Origin: DASZJY01 sp036260255
GTDB taxonomy: Bacteria; Actinomycetota; Acidimicrobiia; Acidimicrobiales; AC-14
NCBI GenBank assembly: GCA_036260255.1
Contig: DATAAF010000057.1
Location: forward strand, 17,641-81,640
Direction of reading: 5' to 3'
Length of the DNA stretch: 64,000 nt
The notes beneath the pieces were generated by a model that saw only the letters and a program-made list of their open reading frames with translations, did not search any database and was not told the origin of the DNA. Of this stretch, positions 1-8,996 are shown in pieces. A program made the position numbers and the translations under genes. Every line of letters begins with the position of its first letter. Position 1 is the stretch's first letter.

Positions 1-40
1 CTCCGGTCACCACGGCCCACGCGCCGTAGCGATCCGCCAT
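1..40 (-). CDS. Short-chain dehydrogenase/reductase, N-terminus only (cut by window edge)
   Basis: Thirteen codons are visible, reading MADRYGAWAVVTG from an ATG at 38-40. The AVVTG start of a Rossmann fold, directly after a short polar leader, is the usual beginning of classical SDR oxidoreductases (VVTGASxGIG follows in the family). A good Shine-Dalgarno (GGAGG on the minus strand, about 10 nt upstream) supports the start. The rest of the gene lies outside the window, so substrate and length cannot be judged. Confidence 0.55.
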   Translation of the reverse strand, partial: MADRYGAWAVVTG

Positions 41-215
41 CCGGGCCCCACCTCCAGCAGCCATCGGCGCCCGAGCGTAGGCAGCCACCGGTCCGACTGC
101 CATGGCCGGTCGGCCCTGCCCGGGCTCCGGCGGCCGGACGGGCCGGACGGGTCCGGGGGGCCTCGGCATCGCCGGCGCGAGCGGGCGGCGTCAGCCGTCG
201 CTACCTTGGCCGTCG

Positions 216-851
216 ATGGCAGAGGACGAGGCACCGGGCGACGTCTCCGTCCCCGAGACCCTGGGGGGAGCGCTCGGCGCGGTCCCGCCGCCGCCACGGC
301 CGTCGGAGGAGTCGTCGGTGTTCGCCGACGCCAGCCGGGACCTCCGCGCCGAGCCCGCCCGACCGGTCGAGTCGCGGATGGCGCGGTTCCTGAGTTGGCT
401 GCGCTGGGCCGCCGCACCGCTCGGGTTCTTCCTCTTCCTCGCCGGGTTGATCGCCTTCGGCCTGCTGAAGGACGAGTCGACCACCGAGACGGCCGACCAG
501 GCGGCGGTGAACGCCCAGCCGGCCATGCCCGCCCCTCCGGCGACCACCGCCGTGGCGACCACGACCGCCCCGGCGACCACGACCGCGCCCGCGACCACGA
601 ACGCGCCCGCGACCACCGCGGTGGCCGAGCCGCCGCCAGCGCCGGCGCCGGCGGTGGCCGAGCCGCCGCCGAGTCCCGCGCCAGCGACATCGGCGCCGGC
701 AGCCCGCGGCGTGTCGGCCGGCTCCGGCCGCGCACCCCGCTACGGCCCCGCCTGCGGCTACCGCCCCGGTCAGACGGTGCGCATAACGATCAACGGGCGC
801 CCGGCGGGGACGGCCACCGCCGACGCCAGCGGTTGCGTGACGGTTCGCTGA
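216..851 (+). CDS. Single-pass membrane protein with Thr/Ala/Pro-rich extracellular stalk
   Basis: A 211-residue protein I cannot assign to a family. The N-terminal 60 residues are acidic and proline-rich and probably cytoplasmic. A single membrane helix spans about residues 65-84. Next comes a low-complexity stalk of repeated TTTAPA and then PPPAPAPA units (about 108-163), and a small C-terminal module (about 175-211) with two cysteines that could form a disulphide. The ATG at 216 is preferred over an upstream in-frame ATG at 102, because the extra 38 residues look like translated noncoding sequence. The stop codon abuts the stop of the convergent ABC permease with no base between them. A wall-spanning surface anchor is the likely architecture; function is unknown. 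Confidence 0.7.
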   Translation: MAEDEAPGDVSVPETLGGALGAVPPPPRPSEESSVFADASRDLRAEPARPVESRMARFLSWLRWAAAPLGFFLFLAGLIAFGLLKDESTTETADQAAVNAQPAMPAPPATTAVATTTAPATTTAPATTNAPATTAVAEPPPAPAPAVAEPPPSPAPATSAPAARGVSAGSGRAPRYGPACGYRPGQTVRITINGRPAGTATADASGCVTVR

Positions 852-1667
852 TCAAGCCGTCGCCCGCCCCCGCAGGGCGAGGAAGGCGACGCTGATGGTC
901 ACCGCCCCGAAGGCGCAAGCGGTGCCCAGGGCGACGCCGATCTCGCCCGCGTCCCATCCCACCATGGCGAGCGAGCGCAGCCCCCGGAAGAAGTAGGTGA
1001 CCGGGTTGTAGGTCGCCACCGTCTTGAGCCACCCGGTGAGGGCGTCGAGCGGGGCGAAGGCGGTTGACAGGAACACCAGCGGGATCTGGAAGATCCAGGT
1101 GTTCATAGTGGCCTGGGGGTTGCCGGTCTTGAGGGCGATGGCGAAGCCGATGGCCGAGTAAGCCAGCCCCCAGACGCTGGCGATGGCCGCCAGCACCAGG
1201 GCGCCGGGCACGCCGGTGGCGATCTCCGTGCCCGCCACCATGGCGATGACGACGATGAAGAGGCCCTGGACGAAGACCCGCACGAAGTCGGCCCCCATGG
1301 CACCGAGGAGGATGGCCAGGCGGTTCGCCGGCGTGAGCAGCAGCTTGTCGAAGTAGCCGCTCTCGATGTCGACGACCAGGTTCATCCCGGCGCTGCCGCC
1401 GGTGACGGCGAACATGATGACCACCGGCAGCTGGAACGCCTTGTAGTTCTCCAGGCCCGACTGCGCGGCGATGTTCTCCAGTGAGCCGACGATGACGAAG
1501 AAGAACAGGACGGGCACCAGAAGGTTGGGGACGACGACGGCGGCGCTCCGCAGCACGATGCGGACCTCGCGGAGGCCCAGGAAGAACGTGGCCCGTACGG
1601 CCTCGCGGAAGGGCTCCCACGGCGGCAGCTGCGCCGGCTGCGGCCGCGGCTCGACGGTGGCGGCCAT
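852..1667 (-). CDS. ABC-2 type exporter permease (DrrB-like)
   Basis: A 271-residue integral membrane protein of the ABC-2 permease family (DrrB/NodJ type). Six hydrophobic segments follow a short cytoplasmic N-terminus, beginning near residue 40 (VVVPNLLVPVLFFFVIVG). The ATG overlaps the stop of the upstream ATPase by one base (TGATG), so the two are translationally coupled and should form one exporter. Family members move hydrophobic drugs, polyketides or lipids out of the cell; the substrate here cannot be read from sequence. The gene ends immediately beside the convergent membrane-anchored protein gene. Confidence 0.9.
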   Translation of the reverse strand: MAATVEPRPQPAQLPPWEPFREAVRATFFLGLREVRIVLRSAAVVVPNLLVPVLFFFVIVGSLENIAAQSGLENYKAFQLPVVIMFAVTGGSAGMNLVVDIESGYFDKLLLTPANRLAILLGAMGADFVRVFVQGLFIVVIAMVAGTEIATGVPGALVLAAIASVWGLAYSAIGFAIALKTGNPQATMNTWIFQIPLVFLSTAFAPLDALTGWLKTVATYNPVTYFFRGLRSLAMVGWDAGEIGVALGTACAFGAVTISVAFLALRGRATA

Positions 1668-2638
1668 CACGCCGCCTCCCCGGTCTGGCCGGCACCGGCG
1701 CCCTCCAGCCGGAACCCGGTAGCCCGCAGGAACACCTCGTCGAGCGTGGGCGCCGAGACCGACACCGAGCTCACGCCGATGCCGGCACGGTCGAGCAGGC
1801 GGATGGCCTGGGCCGCCGCCTTGGTGCCGTCGGTGACGAAGAGGGTGATGCCCGCCCCCTCGGCCCGGGCGTCGACGACCCCCTCGCACGCCGCCAGGGC
1901 CTGGCGGGCCGCCGGCACGTTGTCGGGAGGGACCTCGACCGTCACCATGTCGGCGCCCACCGAGCGCTTGAGCTGCTGGGGGGTGCCCCCGGCGACGATG
2001 CGGCCCCGGTCGATGATGGCCAGCTCGTGGGCCATACGGTCGGCCTCCTCGAGGTACTGGGTGGTGAGGAACACGGTGATGCCGTCCTCTCGGTTGAGGC
2101 GCTGCACCTCTTCCCACACCGCCTCCCGGCTGGCCGGGTCGAGGCCGGCGGTGGGCTCGTCGAGGAAGAGCACGCTCGGGCCGTGGACGAGGGCGCTGGC
2201 CAGGTCGAGGCGCCGCTTCATCCCGCCCGAGTAGGTCTTCACCAGGCGGTCCGCCGCCTCTTCCAGCCCGACCAGCGCGAGGAGCTCGGCCGCCCGGCGG
2301 GCGGGCGCCGCCCCGGACAGACCGTGGAGGCGGGCCTGCAGCACCAGCAACTCGCGGCCGGTGGCCATGGCGTCGAGCCCGGCGTCCTGCAGCGCCACCC
2401 CGATGCGCCGCCGGACCTGGTGGGCGTCGGCGACCACGTCCAGACCCGCCACCCGCGCCGACCCCGAGGTCGGGCGCAACAGCGTCGTGAGCATGCGCAC
2501 GGTGGTGGACTTCCCGGCGCCGTTCGGGCCCAGGAAGCCGAAGATCCGCCCCTCGGCCACGCGCAGGTCGATGCCATCGACGGCGACGACGCCGCCGGCG
2601 AACTCCTTGCGCAGAGACCTTGTCTCGATCGCGCTCAT
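1667..2638 (-). CDS. ABC exporter ATP-binding protein (DrrA-like)
   Basis: A 323-residue ATPase with Walker A GPNGAGKST (near residue 40), signature YSGGMKRRLDLA (near 137) and Walker B VLFLDEPTAGLD, followed by a roughly 90-residue C-terminal domain typical of daunorubicin-resistance DrrA proteins. It supplies ATP hydrolysis for the permease encoded directly downstream. I use the ATG at 2636-2638 rather than the GTG one codon upstream. An imperfect 23-bp palindrome (TGAcATTGA-N5-TCAATaTCA) lies 27 bp upstream of the start. It is a plausible repressor site, since such exporters are often under TetR-type control, though no regulator gene adjoins it. Confidence 0.92.
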   Translation of the reverse strand: MSAIETRSLRKEFAGGVVAVDGIDLRVAEGRIFGFLGPNGAGKSTTVRMLTTLLRPTSGSARVAGLDVVADAHQVRRRIGVALQDAGLDAMATGRELLVLQARLHGLSGAAPARRAAELLALVGLEEAADRLVKTYSGGMKRRLDLASALVHGPSVLFLDEPTAGLDPASREAVWEEVQRLNREDGITVFLTTQYLEEADRMAHELAIIDRGRIVAGGTPQQLKRSVGADMVTVEVPPDNVPAARQALAACEGVVDARAEGAGITLFVTDGTKAAAQAIRLLDRAGIGVSSVSVSAPTLDEVFLRATGFRLEGAGAGQTGEAA

Positions 2639-2664
2639 CACAAGGCCATGGTCCCACGGGGGTA

Positions 2665-2687
2665 TGACATTGAAGGGGTCAATATCA
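2665..2687. promoter_or_regulatory. Imperfect palindrome in divergent promoter region
   Basis: TGAcATTGA and TCAATaTCA arms flank AGGGG. The arms match at 8 of 9 positions, with one mismatched pair. It sits between the start of the DrrA-like ATPase (2638, minus strand) and the conserved small gene at 2767 (plus strand). Size and symmetry suit a TetR- or GntR-type dimer. I see no confident -10/-35 pair, so which promoter it controls is open. Confidence 0.4.
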
Positions 2688-2766
2688 CCGGCCTGTCGCT
2701 ACCGCCGACGCGGGCGTTAGCCTCGGCGCCGCCAGAACCGCACAAGAGGGCCAGGGAGGAAGGGCG

Positions 2767-3171
2767 ATGGCGACGATCGGACCGGTGAAGCTCAACATCG
2801 ACGTCAAGGGCAACCAGGCAACCGTCGACGTGACCTACGACATCGTCTTCGACAGCTACGACCAGAACTCCAACCAGCACTACGTCGAGGTCTGCCGGTT
2901 GATGGGCGACGACACCAACGTCGGCGACACCGGCGAGGCAGGGGCCGACGACCCGTTGGGGTTCGTGACCCCGATCTTCCTCCGCAACACCGCCTCCAAC
3001 GGGCAGCCCAAGCTGTCCCGCCGCTGGACCAAGACGTTCCCCAAGGGCGACCTGGACGAGGACCGCGGGAACGTGCCGAACCCCGACGAGTTCTTCGCCC
3101 GCGTCACCCTCACCCCGGTGGCACCTGCGCCGGTCACCAAGGACAGCCCGACGATCAGCACGACCATCTAG
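2767..3171 (+). CDS. Conserved hypothetical protein, 134 aa
   Basis: Not recognised. A soluble, acidic protein with alternating beta-type segments (LNIDVKGNQATVDVTYDIVF at the N-terminus, then a YVEVCRLMGDD stretch), no signal peptide and no membrane segment, so a small cytoplasmic beta-sandwich is likely. A purine-rich AGGGAGGA precedes the ATG by about 7 nt, and codon use matches the neighbours. It stands alone: the ABC exporter is divergent, and the next plus-strand gene starts 58 nt later with no shared theme. Confidence 0.7.
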   Translation: MATIGPVKLNIDVKGNQATVDVTYDIVFDSYDQNSNQHYVEVCRLMGDDTNVGDTGEAGADDPLGFVTPIFLRNTASNGQPKLSRRWTKTFPKGDLDEDRGNVPNPDEFFARVTLTPVAPAPVTKDSPTISTTI

Positions 3172-3229
3172 CGGCCCGCCGTCGGGGCCCGACGGTTACG
3201 GCAACCTGTCTCCGGGAAGGCAACCGGCC

Positions 3230-4258
3230 GTGGAGCGCGGCGCGCCCTTGCCCCCTGACCCCCGCCCGAGGTTGCCGCGGGCGCGGGGGCCGCTGACCGA
3301 CTTCCTCGTGGCCCACCTGGAGCGGCCGCCCCACCCCCTCCCCCCCTGCCCTCCGGCCGAGGACGACGCCCTGGCGGGCGACGACTTCCACCTGGCCCTC
3401 TACCTCTGCTACGAGCTGCACTACCGGTCGTTCGCCGGCGTCGACGAGGCGTGGGAGTGGGACCCCGGGCTGCTGGGCGTCCGCCGCACGCTGGAGTCGC
3501 TGTTCGAGCTGGCCCTCGTCTCCCAGGTCGGCGCCGCCCCCTGGCAGGGCGACGTGGTCGACGAGCTGCGCCGGCTGGTTGCCGAGGCCGACGGTCCCTC
3601 CCTCTCCGCCCACATGGCCGAGCAGGGCACGCTCGACCAGATCCGCGAGTTCGCCGTCCACCGCTCGGCGTACCAGCTGAAGGAGGCCGACCCCCACACC
3701 TGGGCCATCCCCCGCCTGACGGGGAGGGCGAAGGCGGCGATGGTCGAGATCCAGGCCGACGAGTACGGCGGCGGGCTCGAGGCGGACATGCACGCCAGCC
3801 TCTTCGCCGACACCATGGCCGCCCTCGGGCTCGACCCCACCTACGGCGCCTACCTCGACCGTCTGCCCGGCCCCACCCTGGCCACCGTCAACCTCGTCTC
3901 CCTGTTCGGGCTCCATCGCCGCCACCGGGGGGCGTTGGTCGGCCACCTCGCCGTCTTCGAGATGACCTCGGTGGTCCCGATGGCCCGCTACAGCCGGGCG
4001 TTGGCCCGCCTGGGGCTGAGGCCCCGGGCCCGGCGGTTCTACGACGTCCACGTGGAGGCCGACGCCCGCCACTCGGTCGTCGCCACCGATCGCATGGCCG
4101 CCGGGCTGGCGGCGTCAGAGCCGGCGCTCGCCCCCGACATCGTCTTCGGCGCCCGGGCGATCATGGACGTGGAGGGACGCTTCACCGACCACCTCCTCGG
4201 GTCGTGGGGCGGGGGCCGCAGCTCCCTGCTCGACGCGGTGCCGTGCCCCAGCCCGTAG
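3230..4258 (+). CDS. Iron-containing redox enzyme family protein (heme-oxygenase-like fold)
   Basis: A 342-residue protein resembling the heme-oxygenase-like diiron oxidase superfamily. The pattern ELHYRSF near residue 65, a central EIQADEYGGG and nearby Met-His (residues about 175-190), and a late ARFYDVHVEAD/ARHS segment supply the Glu/His ligands expected of a helical dimetal site. Members catalyse O2-dependent desaturation, N-oxygenation or C-C cleavage in small-molecule biosynthesis; the substrate here is unknown. GTG start at 3230. Its 3' end overlaps the start of the next gene by 16 nt, so it is probably coupled to the glycosyltransferase. Confidence 0.75.
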   Translation: MERGAPLPPDPRPRLPRARGPLTDFLVAHLERPPHPLPPCPPAEDDALAGDDFHLALYLCYELHYRSFAGVDEAWEWDPGLLGVRRTLESLFELALVSQVGAAPWQGDVVDELRRLVAEADGPSLSAHMAEQGTLDQIREFAVHRSAYQLKEADPHTWAIPRLTGRAKAAMVEIQADEYGGGLEADMHASLFADTMAALGLDPTYGAYLDRLPGPTLATVNLVSLFGLHRRHRGALVGHLAVFEMTSVVPMARYSRALARLGLRPRARRFYDVHVEADARHSVVATDRMAAGLAASEPALAPDIVFGARAIMDVEGRFTDHLLGSWGGGRSSLLDAVPCPSP

Positions 4259-5319
4259 GGGCCCGGCTCCCCCTCACCTACGTCCTCCCCCTCCGCCACG
4301 ACGAGCCCGAGGATGTCTCCGAGCTCGCCGCCTATGTGCGGCGGCTGGCGCCGCTCGTCGAGCTCTATGTGGTCGACGGGTCGCCGCCCGAGGTCTTCGC
4401 CCTGCATGGAGAGGCGTTCGGCAGCGGGCTCTTCCACGTCCCGCCCGACCCCCGCTACTCGTTCGCCAACGGGAAGGTCGACGGGGTGATGACCGCGCTC
4501 GACCGGGCCGCCCACGAGCGGTTCGTGATGGCCGACGACGACGTCCGCTGGGACGAAGCCGCCCTGCGGCGGGTGACCGAGCTCTTGGGCCGGTTCGACC
4601 TGGTACGGCCCCAGAACTACTTCGACCCGCTGCCGTGGCACGCCCGCTGGGACACGTCCCGCACCCTCCTCAACCGGGCGTTCGGGGCCGACTACCCGGG
4701 CACGATGGGTGTCCGCCGGTCGCTCCTGCTCGAGGTGGGGGGCTACGACGGCGACGCCATGTTCGAGAACCTGGAGCTCATGCGGACGATCCGCGCCGCC
4801 GGCGGGACCGTCGCCAGCCCCCTCGACCTGTACGTGCGGCGGCTCCCCCCCGCCACCCGCCAGTTCGTCAGCCAGCGGGTGCGCCAGGCCTATGACGACT
4901 TCGCCCAGCCATGGCGGCTCGTGCCGTCGCTCGCCATCCTCCCGCTGACGCTCGCCGCCCTCGCCCGCCGCCGCGTGGCGCCGTTGGCTATCGGGGCGGC
5001 GCTCGCGGTGGCGGTCGCCGAGCGGGGGCGGCGGCGGGCGGGCGGGACCTCCGTGTTCCCCCCCTCGTGCTCGCTGTTCGCTCCCCTCTGGATGGGCGAG
5101 CGGGCGGTGTGCTCGTGGCTCGCGGTCTACAGCCGCCTCCGCTGGGGCGGTGTGCGCTACCGGGGCCGGGCCCTCCCGCTGGCGGCGACGCCGATGCCCA
5201 CGGTCCGCCGCCGGGTCGCCGCCGCCCGGGCGACCTCCCCTCGAACCTTGCTCGATCGACCCCTCCCAGAGGGCGTCGATCGCAGACAGTCAGGCGCCGC
5301 CGCCGTACCTACCCGCTGA
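4243..5319 (+). CDS. Glycosyltransferase, family-2-like, with C-terminal membrane segments
   Basis: A 358-residue protein. The first 240 residues look like a GT-A glycosyltransferase: VDGSPPE after the first strand, the acidic metal-binding run MADDDVRWD, and GVRRSLLLEVGGYDGDAMFENLELM as the acceptor-side motif. A hydrophobic region near residues 238-265 then suggests membrane association. The start is a GTG at 4243 inside the end of the upstream gene; no later start keeps the first strand. Its last 11 nt overlap the convergent ATPase gene. It probably adds sugar to a lipid or wall polymer at the membrane. Confidence 0.78.
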   Translation: MPQPVGARLPLTYVLPLRHDEPEDVSELAAYVRRLAPLVELYVVDGSPPEVFALHGEAFGSGLFHVPPDPRYSFANGKVDGVMTALDRAAHERFVMADDDVRWDEAALRRVTELLGRFDLVRPQNYFDPLPWHARWDTSRTLLNRAFGADYPGTMGVRRSLLLEVGGYDGDAMFENLELMRTIRAAGGTVASPLDLYVRRLPPATRQFVSQRVRQAYDDFAQPWRLVPSLAILPLTLAALARRRVAPLAIGAALAVAVAERGRRRAGGTSVFPPSCSLFAPLWMGERAVCSWLAVYSRLRWGGVRYRGRALPLAATPMPTVRRRVAAARATSPRTLLDRPLPEGVDRRQSGAAAVPTR

Positions 5320-6337
5320 AGGCGGCCACCGGGCCGTCGCAGGCGACGGCCACCGCCGACCCGACGGGAAGGGCGGCGCCACTCGGGGTGCGGGCGAGGA
5401 GGTGGGTGCCGTCGCCCAGGACGACGGCGACCAGGGCGTCGTGGCCGAAGTACTGGCGGTTCTCGACCCGCCCCTCGCCGGCCGGGTCGGCCGCCACCCG
5501 CACTTGCTCGGGGCGCACGGCCAGGCGCACCGGCCCCGACGCCGGGCCGCCCACCGCCTCCAGGATCCCCAGGGCCGAGGAGACCTTGCCGGGCCCGACC
5601 ATCTCGCCCGCCAGCACGTTGGCCCGGCCCACGAAACCGGCGACCCACAGGTCGGCCGGGCGCTGGTAGACCTCGTCCGGCGGCCCCAGCTGGACGACCC
5701 GGCCGTCCCGCATCACCGCGACCAGATCGGCCATGGAGAGGGCCTCGTCCTGGTCGTGGGTCACTAGCACGGCGGTGGCCCCCGACGCCCGCAGCACGGC
5801 CGCGATCTCCGCCCGCAGCTCGACCCGCAGAGCCGCGTCGAGGCTGCCGAACGGCTCGTCGAGAAGGACGACGGAGGGCCCCGGGGCCAGGGCCCGGGCC
5901 AGCGCCACCCGCTGCTGCTGGCCGCCGGACAGCTCGTGGGGCATGCGATCGCCCAGCCCCGGCAGGCCGGCCAGGGCCAGCACCTCCTCGACGCGGGTGG
6001 CCCGGGCGGGCCCCCGGCTCAGCCCGTATCCGACGTTGCCGGCCACCGTCAGGTGGGGGAACAGGGCGTGCTCCTGGGGGACGATCCCGACGCGGCGCCG
6101 CTCGGGCGGGAGGTGGATGCCGGGGCCGGCGACCGTCCGGCCGCCGACGCTCACCGAGCCGTCGTCGGGCCGCTCGAAGCCGGCCACCACCCGGAGCAGG
6201 GTCGTCTTGCCGCAGCCGGACGGGCCGAGGAGGGCGGTCACGCTCCCGGTGGGGACGGCCAAGTCCACCCCGTTCAGGGCCCTCACCGGGCCGAAGGCCT
6301 TGGTGACGCCGGCGCACTCGACCGAGTTCGCGCTCAC
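5309..6337 (-). CDS. fbpC: Fe(III)-type ABC importer ATP-binding protein
   Basis: A 342-residue ATPase with Walker A GPSGCGKTT, signature LSGGQQQRVALARAL, Walker B SVVLLDEPFGSLD and the H-loop VTHDQDEA, followed by a C-terminal TOBE-type domain (about residues 260-342). The layout is that of FbpC/CysA-group import ATPases. It starts with GTG overlapping the permease stop by 4 nt (GTGA) and is the last gene of a three-gene importer operon (binding protein, permease, ATPase). Iron as substrate is inferred from the binding protein and the operator upstream. Confidence 0.9.
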   Translation of the reverse strand: MSANSVECAGVTKAFGPVRALNGVDLAVPTGSVTALLGPSGCGKTTLLRVVAGFERPDDGSVSVGGRTVAGPGIHLPPERRRVGIVPQEHALFPHLTVAGNVGYGLSRGPARATRVEEVLALAGLPGLGDRMPHELSGGQQQRVALARALAPGPSVVLLDEPFGSLDAALRVELRAEIAAVLRASGATAVLVTHDQDEALSMADLVAVMRDGRVVQLGPPDEVYQRPADLWVAGFVGRANVLAGEMVGPGKVSSALGILEAVGGPASGPVRLAVRPEQVRVAADPAGEGRVENRQYFGHDALVAVVLGDGTHLLARTPSGAALPVGSAVAVACDGPVAAFSG

Positions 6338-7947
6338 CGGTTGGCCTCCAGGCCGATACGGCGGGACAGCGCCCAGGTGGGGACGGCGGCCACCAGCACC
6401 AGCATCGCCGCCGGCAGCGCCGCCTCCCCGTAGGACCCCACCTGGGCCGAGGCCCAGACGCGCGTGGCCAGGGTGTCGAAGCCGGTGGGGGCGAGGAGCA
6501 GGGTGGCCGGGAGCTCCTTCATGGCGGTGAGGAAGACCAGGGCGGCGCCGGCGGCGGCGCCGGGAGCGATCAGCGGGAGCGTCACCGTGCCGAAGGCGGC
6601 CAGGGGCCGGCGCCCCAGCGAGCGGGCGACCTCCTCGAGGACGGGCGGCGCCTGCACCGCCGACGCGTACGCCGCGCTCACCGCCAGGGGGAGGAAGAGC
6701 ACGAGGTAGGCGAAGACCAGCAACGGGAGCCGCTGGTAGAGCGACGTCAGGTAGCGCACCGAGAAGAACACCAACGACAGCGCTATCACGATCCCCGGCA
6801 GCGCGTGCCCGGCGTAGGCCGACCGCTCGAAGGTCGCCGCCAACCTCGTGCGGTACCGGGCGGCGAGGAGGGCCACCGGCACGGACGCCACCGCGGTGGC
6901 CACCGCGCCCAAGGATGCGGCCACCAGCGACCCCCCAGTCGCCCGCCACAGGCGGTCGACGCCGAGCTGGCTCTCCGCCCCTTCGGCGACCCACCGCACG
7001 AGGGTGGCGGCGGGGACGGCGAGGGCCAGCGCCGCCACCGCCGCCGGCACCAGCACCAGCGGCCAGCGCGCCCGCCCCAGTCGTACGACCGGGGGCGGCC
7101 GGCGCACGCCCGCCCCCGAGGAGTGGTAGCGGGCGGCGCCCCGCGTCCGTCCCTCGGCCACCACGATGACGAGGGTGAACACGAGGAGCAGGCACCCGAG
7201 GATGGCGGCCGGCGTGCGGTCGAAGCTGGCCCGGTACGACTGGTAGATCACGCGGGTGAAGCTGTCGAACCGCAGGATCGACACCGCCCCGAAGTCGGAC
7301 AGCACGTACAGCGCCACCAGCAGGGAGCCGGTGGCCATGGCCGGCCGCAGCTGGCGGAAGGTGACCCGGCGGAACGCCCGGGCCCTCGTGTCTCCGAGCG
7401 CCCGTGCGGTCTCCTCGAGCGACGGGTCGAGCCCCTCGAGGGCGGCCGCCACCGGCAGGAAGACGTAGGGATAGGAGAGCAACGTGAGGGTGAGCCACGC
7501 CCCGCCGAACCCGGTCAGCGAGGGGAAGGTGGCCAGGTAGGCGAACCCGCCTACGTAGCTGGGGATGGCAAGGGGGAGCGCCGCCGCCACCTTCCACGCC
7601 CGGCGCCCGGGCAGGTCGCAGCGGACGGTCAGCCACGCCAGCCCGGTGCCGACGAGGGCGCTCGCGGCGGTGACGGCGGCGGCCAGGCCCACGCTCCTGG
7701 CGAGGAGGCGCGCCGTGCTCTCGGCGAGGAGGACGTCGGCGACCTGGTCCCAACCTCCCTCACCGGCGCGGACGACGAGGTAGGCGACGGGGAGGAGGGC
7801 CGCCGCCGCCACCGTGGCGGCGGCCACGAGGAGGCCGAGCGGCGGCTTGGGACCGGCTCGGCGGACCCCCATCCGGAGGCGCGGGGACGGTCGGGTGCCG
7901 ACGTCGGCTCCGGCCAGGTCGGGCGAGCCGGCCGGGCCGACCCGCAC
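6334..7947 (-). CDS. fbpB: Fe(III)-type ABC importer permease, fused two-domain
   Basis: A 537-residue protein with about twelve membrane segments arranged as two homologous halves, each ending in an EAA-type cytoplasmic loop (EETARALGDTRARAFRRV near residue 180 and EEVARSLGRRPLAAFGTV near 440). This FbpB architecture lets one polypeptide supply both transmembrane domains. GTG start 2 nt after the binding-protein stop. An internal ATG at residue 26 would also keep the whole membrane domain, so the extreme N-terminus is uncertain. Confidence 0.9.
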   Translation of the reverse strand: MRVGPAGSPDLAGADVGTRPSPRLRMGVRRAGPKPPLGLLVAAATVAAAALLPVAYLVVRAGEGGWDQVADVLLAESTARLLARSVGLAAAVTAASALVGTGLAWLTVRCDLPGRRAWKVAAALPLAIPSYVGGFAYLATFPSLTGFGGAWLTLTLLSYPYVFLPVAAALEGLDPSLEETARALGDTRARAFRRVTFRQLRPAMATGSLLVALYVLSDFGAVSILRFDSFTRVIYQSYRASFDRTPAAILGCLLLVFTLVIVVAEGRTRGAARYHSSGAGVRRPPPVVRLGRARWPLVLVPAAVAALALAVPAATLVRWVAEGAESQLGVDRLWRATGGSLVAASLGAVATAVASVPVALLAARYRTRLAATFERSAYAGHALPGIVIALSLVFFSVRYLTSLYQRLPLLVFAYLVLFLPLAVSAAYASAVQAPPVLEEVARSLGRRPLAAFGTVTLPLIAPGAAAGAALVFLTAMKELPATLLLAPTGFDTLATRVWASAQVGSYGEAALPAAMLVLVAAVPTWALSRRIGLEANR

Positions 7948-7949
7948 GG

Positions 7950-8981
7950 TCAGAGGAGGCCCACCTCCCGGAGAAGGGCCAGCGTCTGGTCGAGGGTGGC
8001 CAGGTCGGCCAGGTCGATGGCCGGGCTCTGGATCGTGGCGAGGGGCGGGGCGTCGGGGGGCGGGGCCACGCCGGCGACGAGGGGGTACTCGGACGTCTGC
8101 TCGGCGAAGAAGCGCTGGGCTGTCGGGGTCAGGAGGTAGTTCACGAAGCGGGCGGCGGCGCCCGGGTGCTCGGCCGACTTCAAGATCCCCACGCCGGCCA
8201 CGTTGACGAGCGCCCCGGGGTCCCCGTCGGTCGGGAAGTGGTTGCGCACGACCACCTTGTCACGGCCCAGCTCCTTGACCAGCTCGTGCAGGTAGTAGTG
8301 GTTGACGAGGCCCAGGGCCACCTGCCCGTCGTTGATCGCCCGCACGATGGGCGCGTTGCCCTCGTACGCCTCGGGGTCGTTGGCCTTGAGCGCGAGGAGC
8401 CACTGGCGGGTGCGGTCCTCGCCCACCTGGACCCGCATGGCGGTCACGAAGGACTGGAAGGACGCGTTGGTCGGGGCGAACCCGATTCGGCCCTTCCACC
8501 TGGGGTCGGTGAGGGCGAAGACGCTGTCGGGCACCTCGTCCTCCGGCACCTGGCGGGGGTCGAAGGCGATCACCCGGGCCCGCCCGGACACGCCGACCCA
8601 GGTGTTGTCCCTGGCGCGGAACCGGGCATCGATCAGGCTCAAGGCCTCGGCCGGGGCGACCTGGAGCAGCGAGCGCCGGGCGAGTGACCCGAGGGCGCCG
8701 GCGTCCTGGGACAGGAACACGTCCGCCGGCGACCGGTCTCCCTCCTCGGCCAGCTGGGCGGCCAGCTCGGAGCTCCCGGCGTAGCGCACGTCGACGTCGA
8801 CGCCGGTGTCCTTGCCGAACTGCTCGAGGAGCGGGCCGATCAGGTTCTCGGCCCGTCCCGAGTAGACGGTGAGGCGGTCGTCGCCGGCTCCGCCGCCCTC
8901 TTCGGACGCCGAACCGCACGCACCTGCCAGCGCCGCCAGCAGCGCCGCCATGGCGAGCCACCGGAATCGAGGTCGCGACAT
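7950..8981 (-). CDS. fbpA: Iron ABC transporter substrate-binding lipoprotein
   Basis: A 343-residue lipoprotein: signal peptide with lipobox LAGAC (Cys near residue 22), then LTVYSGRAENLIGPLLEQF, the standard opening of the Fe(III)-binding FbpA/FutA group. Near the C-terminus GLVNHYYLHEL provides the adjacent tyrosines that coordinate iron in this family, and AEQTSEYPLVAGV follows. It acts outside the membrane and delivers metal to the permease. An AAGGAAGG ribosome site lies 3 nt before the ATG at 8981. A perfect inverted repeat immediately upstream points to metal-dependent control. Confidence 0.92.
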   Translation of the reverse strand: MSRPRFRWLAMAALLAALAGACGSASEEGGGAGDDRLTVYSGRAENLIGPLLEQFGKDTGVDVDVRYAGSSELAAQLAEEGDRSPADVFLSQDAGALGSLARRSLLQVAPAEALSLIDARFRARDNTWVGVSGRARVIAFDPRQVPEDEVPDSVFALTDPRWKGRIGFAPTNASFQSFVTAMRVQVGEDRTRQWLLALKANDPEAYEGNAPIVRAINDGQVALGLVNHYYLHELVKELGRDKVVVRNHFPTDGDPGALVNVAGVGILKSAEHPGAAARFVNYLLTPTAQRFFAEQTSEYPLVAGVAPPPDAPPLATIQSPAIDLADLATLDQTLALLREVGLL

Positions 8982-8996
8982 CGCCTTCCTTTCGTT

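Noticed and set aside
541..690. CRISPR- or VNTR-like repeat array
   Set aside because: The repetition is codon-level (Thr/Ala/Pro low complexity) inside a coding region, without spacers.
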